The notes under the pieces are model-generated. The model was given only the letters and a program-made list of their open reading frames with translations. It was not told the DNA's origin and did no database searches. From Halobacteriales archaeon YIM A00013 (lineage in GTDB: Archaea; Halobacteriota; Halobacteria; Halobacteriales; Haloarculaceae), in assembly GCA_025041195.1 (NCBI GenBank), contig JAKCFM010000002.1, forward strand, positions 620,001 to 684,000: DNA of 64,000 nt. The letters run 5' to 3'. Positions within the stretch are counted from its first letter, which is position 1. Every line of letters starts with the position of its first letter. Shown here piece after piece: positions 8,824 through 18,188 of the stretch. Both the position numbers and the translations under genes were made by a program.

Positions 8824-9753
8824 ATGTACAGACGGACGGTACTTACGAGCGTTGGTACAGCCGTGTTGGGTGCTCTGGCCGGCTGTGCCGATATTGTCAC
8901 GCAGCCTAGCGCGCCCGTTGGAACTCCACCAACTGCCAGTCTTCGAATGACGCCACTGGATGCGGTTGAGCTCTCATCTCGGATAGTTCCCCCGATCAGG
9001 TCACGGCAACTCACTGGATACACGTCCAGGGACCTCGTGCAGTTTCTTCGAGATTCATCCGTTGTCGAGAGCGTTCGCCCTCCGTTTCCCGACGGAACGC
9101 ATTACCTCTACGGAGATGCAATATACGAACTCAGCTACGACATTCGTGGGCAAGGTCCTGCAACCCAGTACTCGATGCTGATCAATCCGGTGCAAGAGAC
9201 CGCTACGCCGGACGACACGGTGCAGTTTGCAGCGTTACCCTCGGTCGATCAAGCCCAGTTTCGAAAAATTGGAGTCGCGGATGGTGATACAGACGGTGTT
9301 AGCGCCGAATTTTGTTACGCTGACGACGAACGCCAACGGTCCGTGCTGGTTTCTGGACCGGAGTATTCGTACATTTCGTGGGATGATAGCACAGTAGTTG
9401 CCGTCAGGATTGTACGCATTGGGGCGGTTACGATCAAACGGTTCGTGTATACTCCAACGCGGATTGGAACTATAGCCGAATACGACAGCCGATTACGTGC
9501 CCGGTTCACGTTTTCTCTGTCCGGGCTCGGAGAGGACGCCCGTGCTATCGTCCGGAGGGCAGTCAGCGAGGACGCAGTTTCTGTCGCCACAGATTCCACA
9601 CCGTCGCCGGCGTTCATGTCGGTTGTCGATCGATTTCGTGGAAATCCGAACGTTCAACCACTTGACACCAGACCAAAGACGCAGCTCGGTGGTCCATATC
9701 TCGCAAAATTCGACGGTGTGTCGTTCTGGTCCGTTCTGCATCCCCCGCCTTGA
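8824..9753 (+). CDS. Tat-exported lipoprotein of unknown function
   Basis: 309 residues. I chose the ATG at 8824 because it puts an RR motif (MYRRTVLTSVGTAVL) immediately before a lipobox LAGC, the standard haloarchaeal lipoprotein signal; the upstream in-frame ATG at 8788 would bury it. The mature part is mostly beta-rich and acidic with no motif I recognise. It is divergent from the iron-type binding lipoprotein and shares the intergenic region carrying the two iron-box-like palindromes, so co-regulation by iron is possible but not shown. The function is unknown. Confidence 0.7.
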   Translation: MYRRTVLTSVGTAVLGALAGCADIVTQPSAPVGTPPTASLRMTPLDAVELSSRIVPPIRSRQLTGYTSRDLVQFLRDSSVVESVRPPFPDGTHYLYGDAIYELSYDIRGQGPATQYSMLINPVQETATPDDTVQFAALPSVDQAQFRKIGVADGDTDGVSAEFCYADDERQRSVLVSGPEYSYISWDDSTVVAVRIVRIGAVTIKRFVYTPTRIGTIAEYDSRLRARFTFSLSGLGEDARAIVRRAVSEDAVSVATDSTPSPAFMSVVDRFRGNPNVQPLDTRPKTQLGGPYLAKFDGVSFWSVLHPPP

Positions 9754-9949
9754 GTGTACTCCACGACGGAGAGACCTCCTGAATTTCGTTCGACAGCAAC
9801 ACGAGGGACACTACCTCGAATGGACCAATGGAAGTATCGACGGTACGCCTCACTGCGATTGTGAGCGTCCGAATCAGCCGCGACCATTAATATTCTTACA
9901 GTATACAGAGGGTAACAATGGGGGTACTCTAGATAGTCGCTGCTGCAGC

Positions 9950-11005
9950 ATGAAACGAGCAACGATAGCAGTAGTAGGGGTCGCGGTACTGGTAGCGCTG
10001 ATGGGTGTTCCATCTGGCGTTGCTACGGCCCAGAACGACGCTGAGACGATCGAATCCTGTACTGAAATCACGTCCTCTGGTTCGTACGAGCTGACGACGG
10101 ATCTCACCAACAAAGACCGGGATCCGTGCATCTCAATCCAGGCGGATGACGTGACGTTCGACGGCAATGGCCACACCCTCGATGGTGTTAATACATTGCA
10201 ATCGATCGGGATCGAAACGTCGTCTTCCAGTTCGAGCAACGTTACAGTACGTGACGTGGCGATAACGGACTTCGGCGTGGGGATTTACGTCTTGGATGCT
10301 GATACCACGATTACGAACGTCCAGACCGTCTCCAACATGGATGGAATTGATATCGCCAGCGCCTCCGGGATCACAATCACGGACTCAAAAATCGCACATA
10401 ACACGAGACAGGCGATTAGTGGACAGAATGCCGAGGGTGCAACAGTAACCGACAACGTTATTAAAGGAAATGACGACGGAATGTATCTGCATGATTCTCC
10501 CAATTCGACAGTCCGAGACAACACTGTCGAACACAACACTGAAACTGGCCTCAGTGTCGGTGGGACGTCGTACAATAGTTTAATTGCCGACAACAAGGTT
10601 TCCGGCAACGGAATCGGCGTTTCAGTCGGCAAATCGGACGACAGCCGTGTTGTGGATAATACGATTCAGAACAACAACGGGAATGGGCTGTTTATCTCTC
10701 CGGGACAGACCCCGAGTGCCAACAAGCTCAACATCACTGTTGCGAACAACCGAGTTCACTCCAACGAAGATGATGGTGTGTATCTCCATTTCGCCAGTAA
10801 CAATCTGCTCACACACAATACGATCTCCCAGAACAACGGTTCGGGTGTCGTCCTGCACGGGAGCAATGACACTGTTGGCGAAACGCTCGGCGATGCCAAC
10901 AACAACACTGTTGCCCACAACGAGATTGTGAACAACCACGAAGCACCAATCATTGACGATCAGTACTCTCATTACAACACGATCTACAACAACACACTGG
11001 CCTGA
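9950..11005 (+). CDS. Secreted right-handed beta-helix (NosD/pectate-lyase-like repeat) protein
   Basis: 351 residues beginning at the ATG at 9950 with a Sec-type signal peptide (KRATIAVVGVAVLVALMG, cleavage after ATA). The rest is a run of about 22-residue parallel beta-helix coils, visible as repeated N-x-I/V and G-I/V-x-V/L patterns: TVRDVAITDFGVGIYV, TITDSKIAHNTRQAI, TVTDNVIKGNDDGMYL, NKVSGNGIGVSVG, NRVHSNEDDGVYLH, NTISQNNGSGVVL. This fold occurs in polysaccharide-acting enzymes and in surface proteins; no catalytic residues can be assigned. The N-x-T/S rich surface suggests glycosylation. No transmembrane anchor is seen at the C-terminus. Confidence 0.85.
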   Translation: MKRATIAVVGVAVLVALMGVPSGVATAQNDAETIESCTEITSSGSYELTTDLTNKDRDPCISIQADDVTFDGNGHTLDGVNTLQSIGIETSSSSSSNVTVRDVAITDFGVGIYVLDADTTITNVQTVSNMDGIDIASASGITITDSKIAHNTRQAISGQNAEGATVTDNVIKGNDDGMYLHDSPNSTVRDNTVEHNTETGLSVGGTSYNSLIADNKVSGNGIGVSVGKSDDSRVVDNTIQNNNGNGLFISPGQTPSANKLNITVANNRVHSNEDDGVYLHFASNNLLTHNTISQNNGSGVVLHGSNDTVGETLGDANNNTVAHNEIVNNHEAPIIDDQYSHYNTIYNNTLA

Positions 11006-11075
11006 GCCAACACACCATCTCCATCGTGGAGATTCCATCTCACTGGTGATCGGATGGCGCAAGTGGACTGGTCGG

Positions 11076-12137
11076 CTACAGATAGGCGCCGGTTGGGATG
11101 ACTCCCAGCAGGGCCCCAACACCAACACCCACCATACATATGGTTATCGCCATCGCCGGTGGGTCAACGTGTGTTCCAGAGTGGGCATACATCACTCGCT
11201 GTGTTATTTCTCCGATGAGCCCCGAAATCGTCCCGAGCAGGCCACCGATGAGGAGGATGATAACCACACTTCCGGTCAGCTCTGCGGCGAGTACTGCCCC
11301 GACGGAACCGAGCAACGTGATGTGATGGGTGACGGGAATTTTCGCCACACCAAGCGTCAAAAATGTCAGACTCATCGTCGAGAGCGCGTAGCCGAGGAAT
11401 ATGCTCCCGGTTTCCATCCAGATGTAGCCGCCGAGGAGACCGCCGATAATGCCGATTGTGGTAACGCCAGCCCAGCGGTACTGGTGTGCGAGCCATGGCT
11501 CGGTGGCCAGTCGGGTTTGTTCTGTGCCACCGTCAGTCAGTGGTTTGCGGTCACCGTTCCGGAACGGACGCATATCAAACCAGGAATCACCCGCTGGCGT
11601 CCCAACCAGGGGGTAGCCAAAGACGATCCGCGCCAGGAGTGCCGTCGCGACGACCGAGAGGGCAATTGGATCGGTTGGGATCGAGCTGGCTACGGCAAGC
11701 CGTTCGATCACGTGGCCCAGCAGTCCAAATACCGCACCGACAGCGAGGATGTCCGGCTGTGTGCCGTATGCCTCCGTGATCACTTTCCCCGGGTGGTAGT
11801 CCCAGCCATCGGGCTCCAGTTCAGGATACTGTTTGCCCATGTATGCCGAGGCCGCAACACCGCCAGCGAACGCAACATGCGGGCCAAACACCACCCCAAA
11901 CCCGATTGATCCCGTCAGCCCGACATCGAGCGCAGTTGCGTCAATCCCGCCGAGCGATCCCACTGACGACTCTATAATTTCAAGGCCTTCGCCAAGAAAG
12001 ACGACGAACCCGGTGAAAACGAACGCCGGAAGTGCGCCGATTGCCGCACCGAACGCGCCGCCCGCGAGTGCCGTGATGGCGAGCACAAGCATAGTCTCGA
12101 CTCCATTGCCCATGATTGCCACCTGCAGTCCCATCAT
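11076..12137 (-). CDS. Polytopic membrane protein linked to glpK (candidate glycerol-uptake partner)
   Basis: 353 residues with about nine hydrophobic helices rich in Gly/Ala. It is encoded 3 bp downstream of glpK on the same strand, so almost certainly cotranscribed. A membrane protein gene is likewise found next to glpK in other haloarchaea such as Haloferax, where a role with glycerol has been suggested. The sequence has no MIP-channel NPA boxes, so it is not a classical GlpF. Conserved-looking loop features include YMGKQYPELEPDGWDYHPGK between helices. A transport role is inference from position only. Confidence 0.75.
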   Translation of the reverse strand: MMGLQVAIMGNGVETMLVLAITALAGGAFGAAIGALPAFVFTGFVVFLGEGLEIIESSVGSLGGIDATALDVGLTGSIGFGVVFGPHVAFAGGVAASAYMGKQYPELEPDGWDYHPGKVITEAYGTQPDILAVGAVFGLLGHVIERLAVASSIPTDPIALSVVATALLARIVFGYPLVGTPAGDSWFDMRPFRNGDRKPLTDGGTEQTRLATEPWLAHQYRWAGVTTIGIIGGLLGGYIWMETGSIFLGYALSTMSLTFLTLGVAKIPVTHHITLLGSVGAVLAAELTGSVVIILLIGGLLGTISGLIGEITQRVMYAHSGTHVDPPAMAITICMVGVGVGALLGVIPTGAYL

Positions 12138-12140
12138 CTG

Positions 12141-13661
12141 TCAGTGCTCCTGTGCCCAGTCCTGGGCACGTTCGAGCGCGTCCGTCCAGCGCTGGTATCG
12201 GTCGTCTGCCGTCCCGTCGTCATCGGCCGTGAACGTGCGGTCAACCCGCCGGTTGTCGCGGAGCTCATCTAGATCGTTCCAGTAGCCAACTGCCAGGCCG
12301 GCGGCGTAGGCCGCACCGAGCGCCGTGGTCTCATCAACTGCCGGTCTGTCGATCGAAGTTCCGACGATATCCGCCTGCTGTTGACAGAGAAAGTCGTTTT
12401 TCACCGCACCGCCATCGACCTTCAAACTCGAAATTTCGAGGCCAGCGTCGGCAGCCATCGCCTCGGCAACGTCACGCGTCCGGAACGCAATCGATTCCAG
12501 CGTCGCGCGGACGATGTGTGCGTCGGTCGTTCCACGGGTTAAACCAATGATCGTCCCGCGTGCTCGGCCGTCCCAGTGTGGCGCCCCAAGGCCGGCAAAC
12601 GCCGGAACGAAATACACCCCGTCAGTGGAGTCGACTGACTGGGCCATCGTCGCCGACTCGCTGGCATTCGAAATCAGGCCGACATCTTCGAGCCATTCGA
12701 TTGCTGCTCCCGTGATGAAAATTGAGCCCTCAAGCGCATACTGCACTGGTTCGCCTGACTGTTGAAACCCGACCGTCGTCAGCAGTCCGTGGTCGCTCTC
12801 GACGGCGTTCTCGCCAGTGTTGAGCAGAAAGAACGAGCCGGTTCCATACGTATTTTTCGCGTCACCTGGATCGAAGCAGGTCTGTCCGAACAGCGCTGCC
12901 TGCTGGTCGCCGAGCGCGCCGGCAACCGGAATCTCTGCGCCAAGAAAGCCGTCTGGGTCGGTTGTCCCATAATAGTCGCTGTCGGCCGAGGGACGGACGT
13001 CGGGCAACATCTCGCGAGGAACGCCAAACTCCGACAAAAGCGCATCATCCCAGGCCAGTTCGTGAATGTCGAACAGCATCGTTCGCGATGCGTTCGTCAC
13101 GTCGGTGACGTGCTCGCCCGTCAACTGCCAGATCAGCCAGGAGTCGATCGTCCCAAAACAGAGCTCGCCAGCCCGTGCGCGGTCTCGCAACGAGACATCG
13201 TCGGTCTCGGTCTCCACCGAATCGAGTAGCCACTCCACTTTCGACGCCGAAAAGTACGCGTCGGGTTCGAGGCCGGTCTTCGCACGAATTGCGTGCCCCG
13301 TATCAGTGGCTTCGAGCGATTCGATCCGTTCGGTCGTTCGCCGGTCCTGCCAGACGATGGCGTTGTACACCGGTGCCCCCGTTGTACGGTCCCACACCAG
13401 GGTGGTCTCACGCTGGTTGGTGATTCCAAGCCCCTCTAGTTGCTCGGCGTCAATGCCAGCGTCGTCGATCCCAGCACGAACGACCGTCCGGGTGCGCTCC
13501 CAAATCTCCTCCGCGTCGTGCTCTACCCACCCCGGTTCCGGGTAGAACTGCTCGTGTGTTTCGTAGGCCTCGCCGATCACGTGGCCGTCGTGATCGAACA
13601 CCATACACCGGGTGCCGGTCGTTCCCTGGTCGATCGCACCAACATACCTCTCCTCGCTCAT
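12141..13661 (-). CDS. glpK: Glycerol kinase
   Basis: 506 residues, the normal length for a FGGY-family glycerol kinase. It phosphorylates glycerol to glycerol 3-phosphate with ATP in the cytoplasm, the entry step of glycerol use, a main carbon source in brines. Visible landmarks are the N-terminal phosphate-binding loop GAIDQGTTGTRCMVF, the substrate segment WVEHDAEEIW, TNQRETTLVWDRTTGAP, GTIDSWLIWQLTG, the GDQQAALFGQ loop and the ATPase segment VDGGAVKNDFLCQQQADI. It precedes the polytopic membrane protein gene with a 3-bp gap. The glpABC dehydrogenase genes lie 1.6 kb away on the opposite strand. Confidence 0.97.
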   Translation of the reverse strand: MSEERYVGAIDQGTTGTRCMVFDHDGHVIGEAYETHEQFYPEPGWVEHDAEEIWERTRTVVRAGIDDAGIDAEQLEGLGITNQRETTLVWDRTTGAPVYNAIVWQDRRTTERIESLEATDTGHAIRAKTGLEPDAYFSASKVEWLLDSVETETDDVSLRDRARAGELCFGTIDSWLIWQLTGEHVTDVTNASRTMLFDIHELAWDDALLSEFGVPREMLPDVRPSADSDYYGTTDPDGFLGAEIPVAGALGDQQAALFGQTCFDPGDAKNTYGTGSFFLLNTGENAVESDHGLLTTVGFQQSGEPVQYALEGSIFITGAAIEWLEDVGLISNASESATMAQSVDSTDGVYFVPAFAGLGAPHWDGRARGTIIGLTRGTTDAHIVRATLESIAFRTRDVAEAMAADAGLEISSLKVDGGAVKNDFLCQQQADIVGTSIDRPAVDETTALGAAYAAGLAVGYWNDLDELRDNRRVDRTFTADDDGTADDRYQRWTDALERAQDWAQEH

Positions 13662-13799
13662 TGCTCACACCGAGTCTTTCGATCCCGCCGCCGGTAGTTG
13701 TTTATCCGTACCATGGCTTCGAGCGTAACCAGCATGTTCTATCAGTATAAATCTATCGTGAGAAAACACCTTCGACACAGATCGGGTGGACAGTATCGA

Positions 13800-15137
13800 T
13801 CAGTTCGAATCCGCTGTCGATAGCGTCGATAATCCATCGAGACGGCGGAAAACACGCGTTGCGAACCGTGGCTCGATGGTACTCGGTGTTCGACCGACCC
13901 ACTCGTCTGTCGGCTCTATCTGGATTCGGTGTGCAATCCCGGTGTCTGCGAGCTCATACAGCAGCCGCTTGACCGTACTGGATGAGAGGCCAACGGCGGG
14001 ATGATCTGCGATCGAGGTTGCCGTCGTTTCGATTGGTGCGGTGTGATTGCCTTCGATGAGCGCATGTAACACCCGTCGGCGGTTTTCTGCGAGCGCAAGG
14101 ACGCGTCCGAGGGCGGCCCCCCCGTTCGGTACGCCGTCCATTCCGGCGTGGAGATCCCGGTCACGAATGGTGTCACTCCCTGTTTCGATGGCGATGTCAG
14201 CCGCACAGAACAGTGCACAGAGGGCGTCGTGTGCGTTGCCATCGCTCCAGGTGGCGATCGTTCGCAGCTGTTCGTGTGCTATCGCACGACGGGCGAGCCC
14301 ATTAGTCGCTCGCTGTGTCAATATATCAATCATAATGGGGACACGATACGCTGGTAGTTCAATCGTGACGGGGGGACGGACCGTCTGGGAGAGCGTTCTG
14401 GGGGGTGCTCTGGCGATTGCCACCCAGGAAAGACCATCCCCGACGTAGCCACATGCATCCGCAAGCGTGGCGAGATCGTGTGCGCCTGGCTCACCGACGT
14501 GATCAAACGCGACCAACAGGGTGTTCTCCGTTGTCTGTAGATGCTCCTGTAGCCTGTTCCGTAGCCGTTCGGTTCCAACGCCGTTTTTGGGAACGTCTTC
14601 GAGGACCGCGTCGAGGATTGACTGATACACGCCAAACTCCGTGCTTGCGCTCCGACAGTCCACATAGACCAGCCCAGGGGTCGTTGTCGAATCGACCCGG
14701 GTTGCCGTGTGGATGATCGTATCAGTGTGTGACCGAATCTGTCGGAGTCCACGAAACAGCGCAGTGATAATCGCAGTTTTCCCACTCCCGGCCGGTCCCC
14801 AGAGATAGGCGTTCGACGGAAGCTGCCCGTCGAAAATCGGTTCGAAGTAGTCGAGTAACCGCTCGATAATCGCCCCACGACCGATGGGTTCTTCTATATG
14901 CGCAACCGGATTGATCGGTTCATACTCCTGTATCAGTCGCGTCTCGGTGCTTGATTCTGCCCGTCGACGAATTCTCGACTGCAGATCCATCGACCGATTC
15001 ATTGCTGGTCTGGGTTCGTGCGTTCCAGCCGAATTCGTCGGTTGGACGGTCTCGTGAGTGGCTCTGTCTGTCCCATTTCGCCCCGTCGGCGCTCGAGTGT
15101 CCGACTGTTGGTATCGATGCTTGTCCCATTCAGCCAT
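13800..15137 (-). CDS. Orc1/Cdc6-like AAA+ ATPase with winged-helix C-terminus
   Basis: 445 residues. After a basic/acidic low-complexity head (1-60) comes an Orc1/Cdc6-style core: the initiator-like start EYEPINPVAHIEEPIGRGAI, Walker A WGPAGSGKTAIITAL, a conserved VYVDCRSASTEFGVYQSIL, and a Walker B segment LLVAFDHVGEPG that has Asp-His where Asp-Glu is normal. The lid and sensor region follow (ATWSDGNAHDALCALFCAADIA), then a winged helix (LSSSTVKRLLYELADTGIAHRIQI). Such proteins bind origins or act as regulators. The altered Walker B and the position between glpK and glpABC argue against a main replication initiator. The start at 15137 leaves 110 bp to the divergent glpA. Confidence 0.75.
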   Translation of the reverse strand: MAEWDKHRYQQSDTRAPTGRNGTDRATHETVQPTNSAGTHEPRPAMNRSMDLQSRIRRRAESSTETRLIQEYEPINPVAHIEEPIGRGAIIERLLDYFEPIFDGQLPSNAYLWGPAGSGKTAIITALFRGLRQIRSHTDTIIHTATRVDSTTTPGLVYVDCRSASTEFGVYQSILDAVLEDVPKNGVGTERLRNRLQEHLQTTENTLLVAFDHVGEPGAHDLATLADACGYVGDGLSWVAIARAPPRTLSQTVRPPVTIELPAYRVPIMIDILTQRATNGLARRAIAHEQLRTIATWSDGNAHDALCALFCAADIAIETGSDTIRDRDLHAGMDGVPNGGAALGRVLALAENRRRVLHALIEGNHTAPIETTATSIADHPAVGLSSSTVKRLLYELADTGIAHRIQIEPTDEWVGRTPSTIEPRFATRVFRRLDGLSTLSTADSN

Positions 15138-15208
15138 AAGTCTTGAGCAATCGACGCCCCACAGGTCTCCGGCCTGAATGATAGTTACGGCTGGTATACA
15201 TCCATCGG

Positions 15209-15217
15209 TAAAATAAA
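15209..15217 (+). promoter_or_regulatory. TATA-like element upstream of glpA
   Basis: TAAAATAAA lies about 31-39 bp upstream of the glpA ATG at 15248, the expected distance for an archaeal TATA box giving a near-leaderless glpABC transcript. It is the most AT-rich stretch of the 110-bp divergent intergenic region. Confidence 0.4.
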
Positions 15218-15247
15218 GTGTGTCGGCACTAACCCACGGACAATTCG

Positions 15248-16915
15248 ATGGATACGAAAACCGAGGTGCTCGTCATCGGTGGTGGGTCGACCGGCTGTGG
15301 CATCGCCAGAGACCTCGCTATGCGTGGTGTCGCGGTCACGCTGGTTGAACGCGGGACGCTCACCGATGGAACCACCGGTCGGATGCACGGGCTGCTACAC
15401 TCCGGCGGTCGGTATGCGGTTTCGGACCAGGAGAGTGCAGCAGAATGCATCACTGAAAATCGGATTCTCCGTGAGATCGCACACCACTGTGTCGAACCGA
15501 CGGGGGGGCTGTTCGTTTCAAAGCCAGGTGATTCGGAGGAGTATTTCGAACGGAAGCTGTCTGGCTGTGCTGCGTGTGATATACCAACTGAACGACTCAG
15601 TGGCGAGCAGGCAAGAGCCGTTGAGCCGTATCTCGCACACGATGTTGAGCGGGCGATACGCGTCCCAGACGCTGCGATCGATCCGTTTCGGCTCTGTGTG
15701 GCTAACGCCGCAGCTGCTCGGGAACACGGTGCACGAATCGAGACCCACGCCGAAGTCACCGATCTGCTTCTCGATGGTGATCGGGTTGTCGGCGTCGAGC
15801 TAGCACACGAGAACGATACCGGGCAGTCTGTCCCGACAGAACGCATCGAGGCAGAGCACGTCGTTAACGCCACTGGCGCGTGGGCCGGGCAGATCGGTGC
15901 CATGGCTGGTGTCGATATCGCCGTGCGGCCGTCGAAAGGTGCGATGACAGTGATGAACTGCCGCCAGGTTGATACAGTGATCAATCGCTGTCGACCAAAG
16001 GGCGACGCGGATATCATCGTTCCACACGAAACGGCGTGCATCCTCGGAACGACCGACGTGGAGGTGGATGATCCGGACGACGTTCCCGAATCGCAGTGGG
16101 AAGTCGAGTCGATGATCGAGACGCTCTCGGAGCTCGTCCCCATTCTCGATGGGGCACGCACCCTTCGGTCGTTCTGGGGGGTGCGACCGCTGTATGAACC
16201 GCCCGAGACGAAGACCAGCGATCCCACGGACATCACCCGACAGTTTTTCTTGCTTGATCACGCCGATCGTGACGGCCTGGCAGGTCTGACCTCGATCGTC
16301 GGGGGAAAGCTCACCACCTATCGTCTGATGGCCGAACGAATCTCCGATCACATCTGTGAGCGGTTGGGGGTAGATGCAGTCTGTCGGACCGCAGACGTGG
16401 CGCTTCCTGGGAGTGACAATCCAATGCGATTGGAAGACGCGATGGCGTCGTTCGACCTCCGCTCACCGATCGCCCGTCGGAGCATCCAACGGCTGGGAAG
16501 TCGGTCGTCGTCGGTGCTTTCAATCGACGAGCCCAATCCGGTGATCTGCAGCTGTGAGGCGGTTACCAGGGCGGAAGTTGAGGACGCACTGTCGGAGGTG
16601 GGCACCGATCTGAACGCGGTCCGGATCAGAACGCGTGCGTCGATGGGTAACTGTCAGGGCTGTTTCTGTGCGCACCGAATGGCAGCGCTGTTACACCCCG
16701 ACCACACTGTTGAGACAGTACGCAGCTCACTCGATGCGCTGTATGAAGAGCGCTGGCGTGGACAACGCCACGCGCTGTGGGGCGAACAGCTTTCACAGGC
16801 CATGCTCACGCGATTTTTGCACGCAACGACGATGAACCGGGCGCACTCACAGACGGCGTCTTCGGAATCGATTGCGTTCGAGCGATTCGATGGGGGCGAT
16901 GACCGTGGCGATTGA
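15248..16915 (+). CDS. glpA: Anaerobic-type glycerol-3-phosphate dehydrogenase, subunit A
   Basis: 555 residues. The FAD-dependent catalytic subunit that oxidises glycerol 3-phosphate to dihydroxyacetone phosphate at the membrane with GlpB and GlpC. The N-terminal dinucleotide-binding motif reads [16 protein letters not shown] (about residues 9-24), followed by [19 protein letters not shown] mid-domain segment reads STKG-like (RPSKGAMTV). The C-terminal BFD-like Fe-S domain shows [15 protein letters not shown] and [15 protein letters not shown]. It is first in a tight glpABC operon and overlaps glpB by 17 nt. The ATG at 15248 fits the TATA-like element upstream. Confidence 0.96.
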   Translation: MDTKTEVLVIGGGSTGCGIARDLAMRGVAVTLVERGTLTDGTTGRMHGLLHSGGRYAVSDQESAAECITENRILREIAHHCVEPTGGLFVSKPGDSEEYFERKLSGCAACDIPTERLSGEQARAVEPYLAHDVERAIRVPDAAIDPFRLCVANAAAAREHGARIETHAEVTDLLLDGDRVVGVELAHENDTGQSVPTERIEAEHVVNATGAWAGQIGAMAGVDIAVRPSKGAMTVMNCRQVDTVINRCRPKGDADIIVPHETACILGTTDVEVDDPDDVPESQWEVESMIETLSELVPILDGARTLRSFWGVRPLYEPPETKTSDPTDITRQFFLLDHADRDGLAGLTSIVGGKLTTYRLMAERISDHICERLGVDAVCRTADVALPGSDNPMRLEDAMASFDLRSPIARRSIQRLGSRSSSVLSIDEPNPVICSCEAVTRAEVEDALSEVGTDLNAVRIRTRASMGNCQGCFCAHRMAALLHPDHTVETVRSSLDALYEERWRGQRHALWGEQLSQAMLTRFLHATTMNRAHSQTASSESIAFERFDGGDDRGD

Positions 16916-18182
16916 CGCGGACGTGTGTGTGATCGGCGGCGGACTGGCGGGCATGACGAGTGCGATCGCGGCTGCTGAAGCGGGGGCGTCAGTTCGACTA
17001 TTGTCGCACAAAAAAAGCACGCTCAGACAGGCAAGCGGTCTGATCGATCTGCTGGGCTACACCCCTGCGGGTGAGATCGTTGCCGATCCCTTCGATGCAA
17101 TGGCCACGCTCCCGGATCACCACCTCTATCAACGTATTGGCGAACAGGCAGTTCACGACGGATTCGATCTGTTCGACGCCGTCGTTGGTGAGAGCTATTC
17201 GGGCGACCACACTGCAGCGAACGCGCTCGTTCCAACGTACGGTGGCCGAATAAAACCGACCGCTCGCTATCCCACGATGACGGCAGCCGGACTGGCAAGC
17301 GATCGCTCGCCAGTCTTATTTGTCGGTTTTGAACGATTGACTGCATTTGATGCGCCATATGTTAGTGCATCGCTTTCTTCGGACGGGATGCCTGCGCCGA
17401 CGCGAGGGGTAACGATCTCGGCTCCTGGATCGCATCGGCCGGACACACGGCTCCATCGGCTGGTTCACGCACTCGATGTGAACGAGTCCGTTTCGACTTC
17501 GACTGGATCGCAGCCGATACGCGATGCCCTCGCTCGGCGGATTGAGCCACATCTTGAGTCGGCACAGCGTGTTGGCCTTCCGGCACTCCTAGGCCTTGAG
17601 AACGCACCCGACGTCCGCCGAGATCTTGAACGACTTCTCGGCGTTGACGTGTTTGAACTGCCGATGGGCCCGCCAAGCATCCCCGGTCAGCGCCTCGAAC
17701 ACCAGTATCTCGACGCGCTCGATGACGCTGGCGTCTTTCGGACGACTGGCAATCCGGTTGTGGCGTTCGACGCCGACGCTGGTCGGATTCAGCGGGTGTA
17801 CATCGACCGAAACGGCAGCCGCGTTCCGTATACGGCCTCGCAGTTCGTGCTTGCTACTGGTGGCCTCGTCGGCAAGGGGCTTGCGTCCGACCGAACGGCA
17901 CTTTCGGAACCGGTGTTCGGCTGTCACGTCCCACACCCTGCAGACCGAGCCGAATGGTACGGCGACGACCCGCACACTGACCAGCCATTCGCACGGTTTG
18001 GCGTTGCCGTGGATAGATCGCTCAAACCGTGTGACGATTCGGAAACCCCCGAGTACGATAATCTACGGGCTGCTGGTGGCGTTCTCGGTGGTACAGACGT
18101 GACCATGGAACTCTCGGCAAGCGGACGTTCACTCGCGAGCGGCGTGCGGGCAGGCCGGCTTGCGGGAGAACGGAGTAACTGA
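16899..18182 (+). CDS. glpB: Anaerobic-type glycerol-3-phosphate dehydrogenase, subunit B
   Basis: 427 residues from the ATG at 16899, which follows a GGGGGCG stretch and overlaps the end of glpA; an in-frame ATG at 16890 is the alternative. The FAD-binding loop is immediately N-terminal ([22 protein letters not shown]). Further landmarks are the SGLIDLLGY segment, [17 protein letters not shown] and the second flavin contact [16 protein letters not shown] near 320. GlpB passes electrons from GlpA towards GlpC and the quinone pool. The C-terminal region ends [13 protein letters not shown]. It is separated from glpC by 6 bp. Confidence 0.95.
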   Translation: MTVAIDADVCVIGGGLAGMTSAIAAAEAGASVRLLSHKKSTLRQASGLIDLLGYTPAGEIVADPFDAMATLPDHHLYQRIGEQAVHDGFDLFDAVVGESYSGDHTAANALVPTYGGRIKPTARYPTMTAAGLASDRSPVLFVGFERLTAFDAPYVSASLSSDGMPAPTRGVTISAPGSHRPDTRLHRLVHALDVNESVSTSTGSQPIRDALARRIEPHLESAQRVGLPALLGLENAPDVRRDLERLLGVDVFELPMGPPSIPGQRLEHQYLDALDDAGVFRTTGNPVVAFDADAGRIQRVYIDRNGSRVPYTASQFVLATGGLVGKGLASDRTALSEPVFGCHVPHPADRAEWYGDDPHTDQPFARFGVAVDRSLKPCDDSETPEYDNLRAAGGVLGGTDVTMELSASGRSLASGVRAGRLAGERSN

Positions 18183-18188
18183 TTCAGT

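Noticed and set aside
9890-9920. Another ACWGT satellite
   Set aside because: Only one core (ACAGT) is present, with no neighbour at 9 bp.
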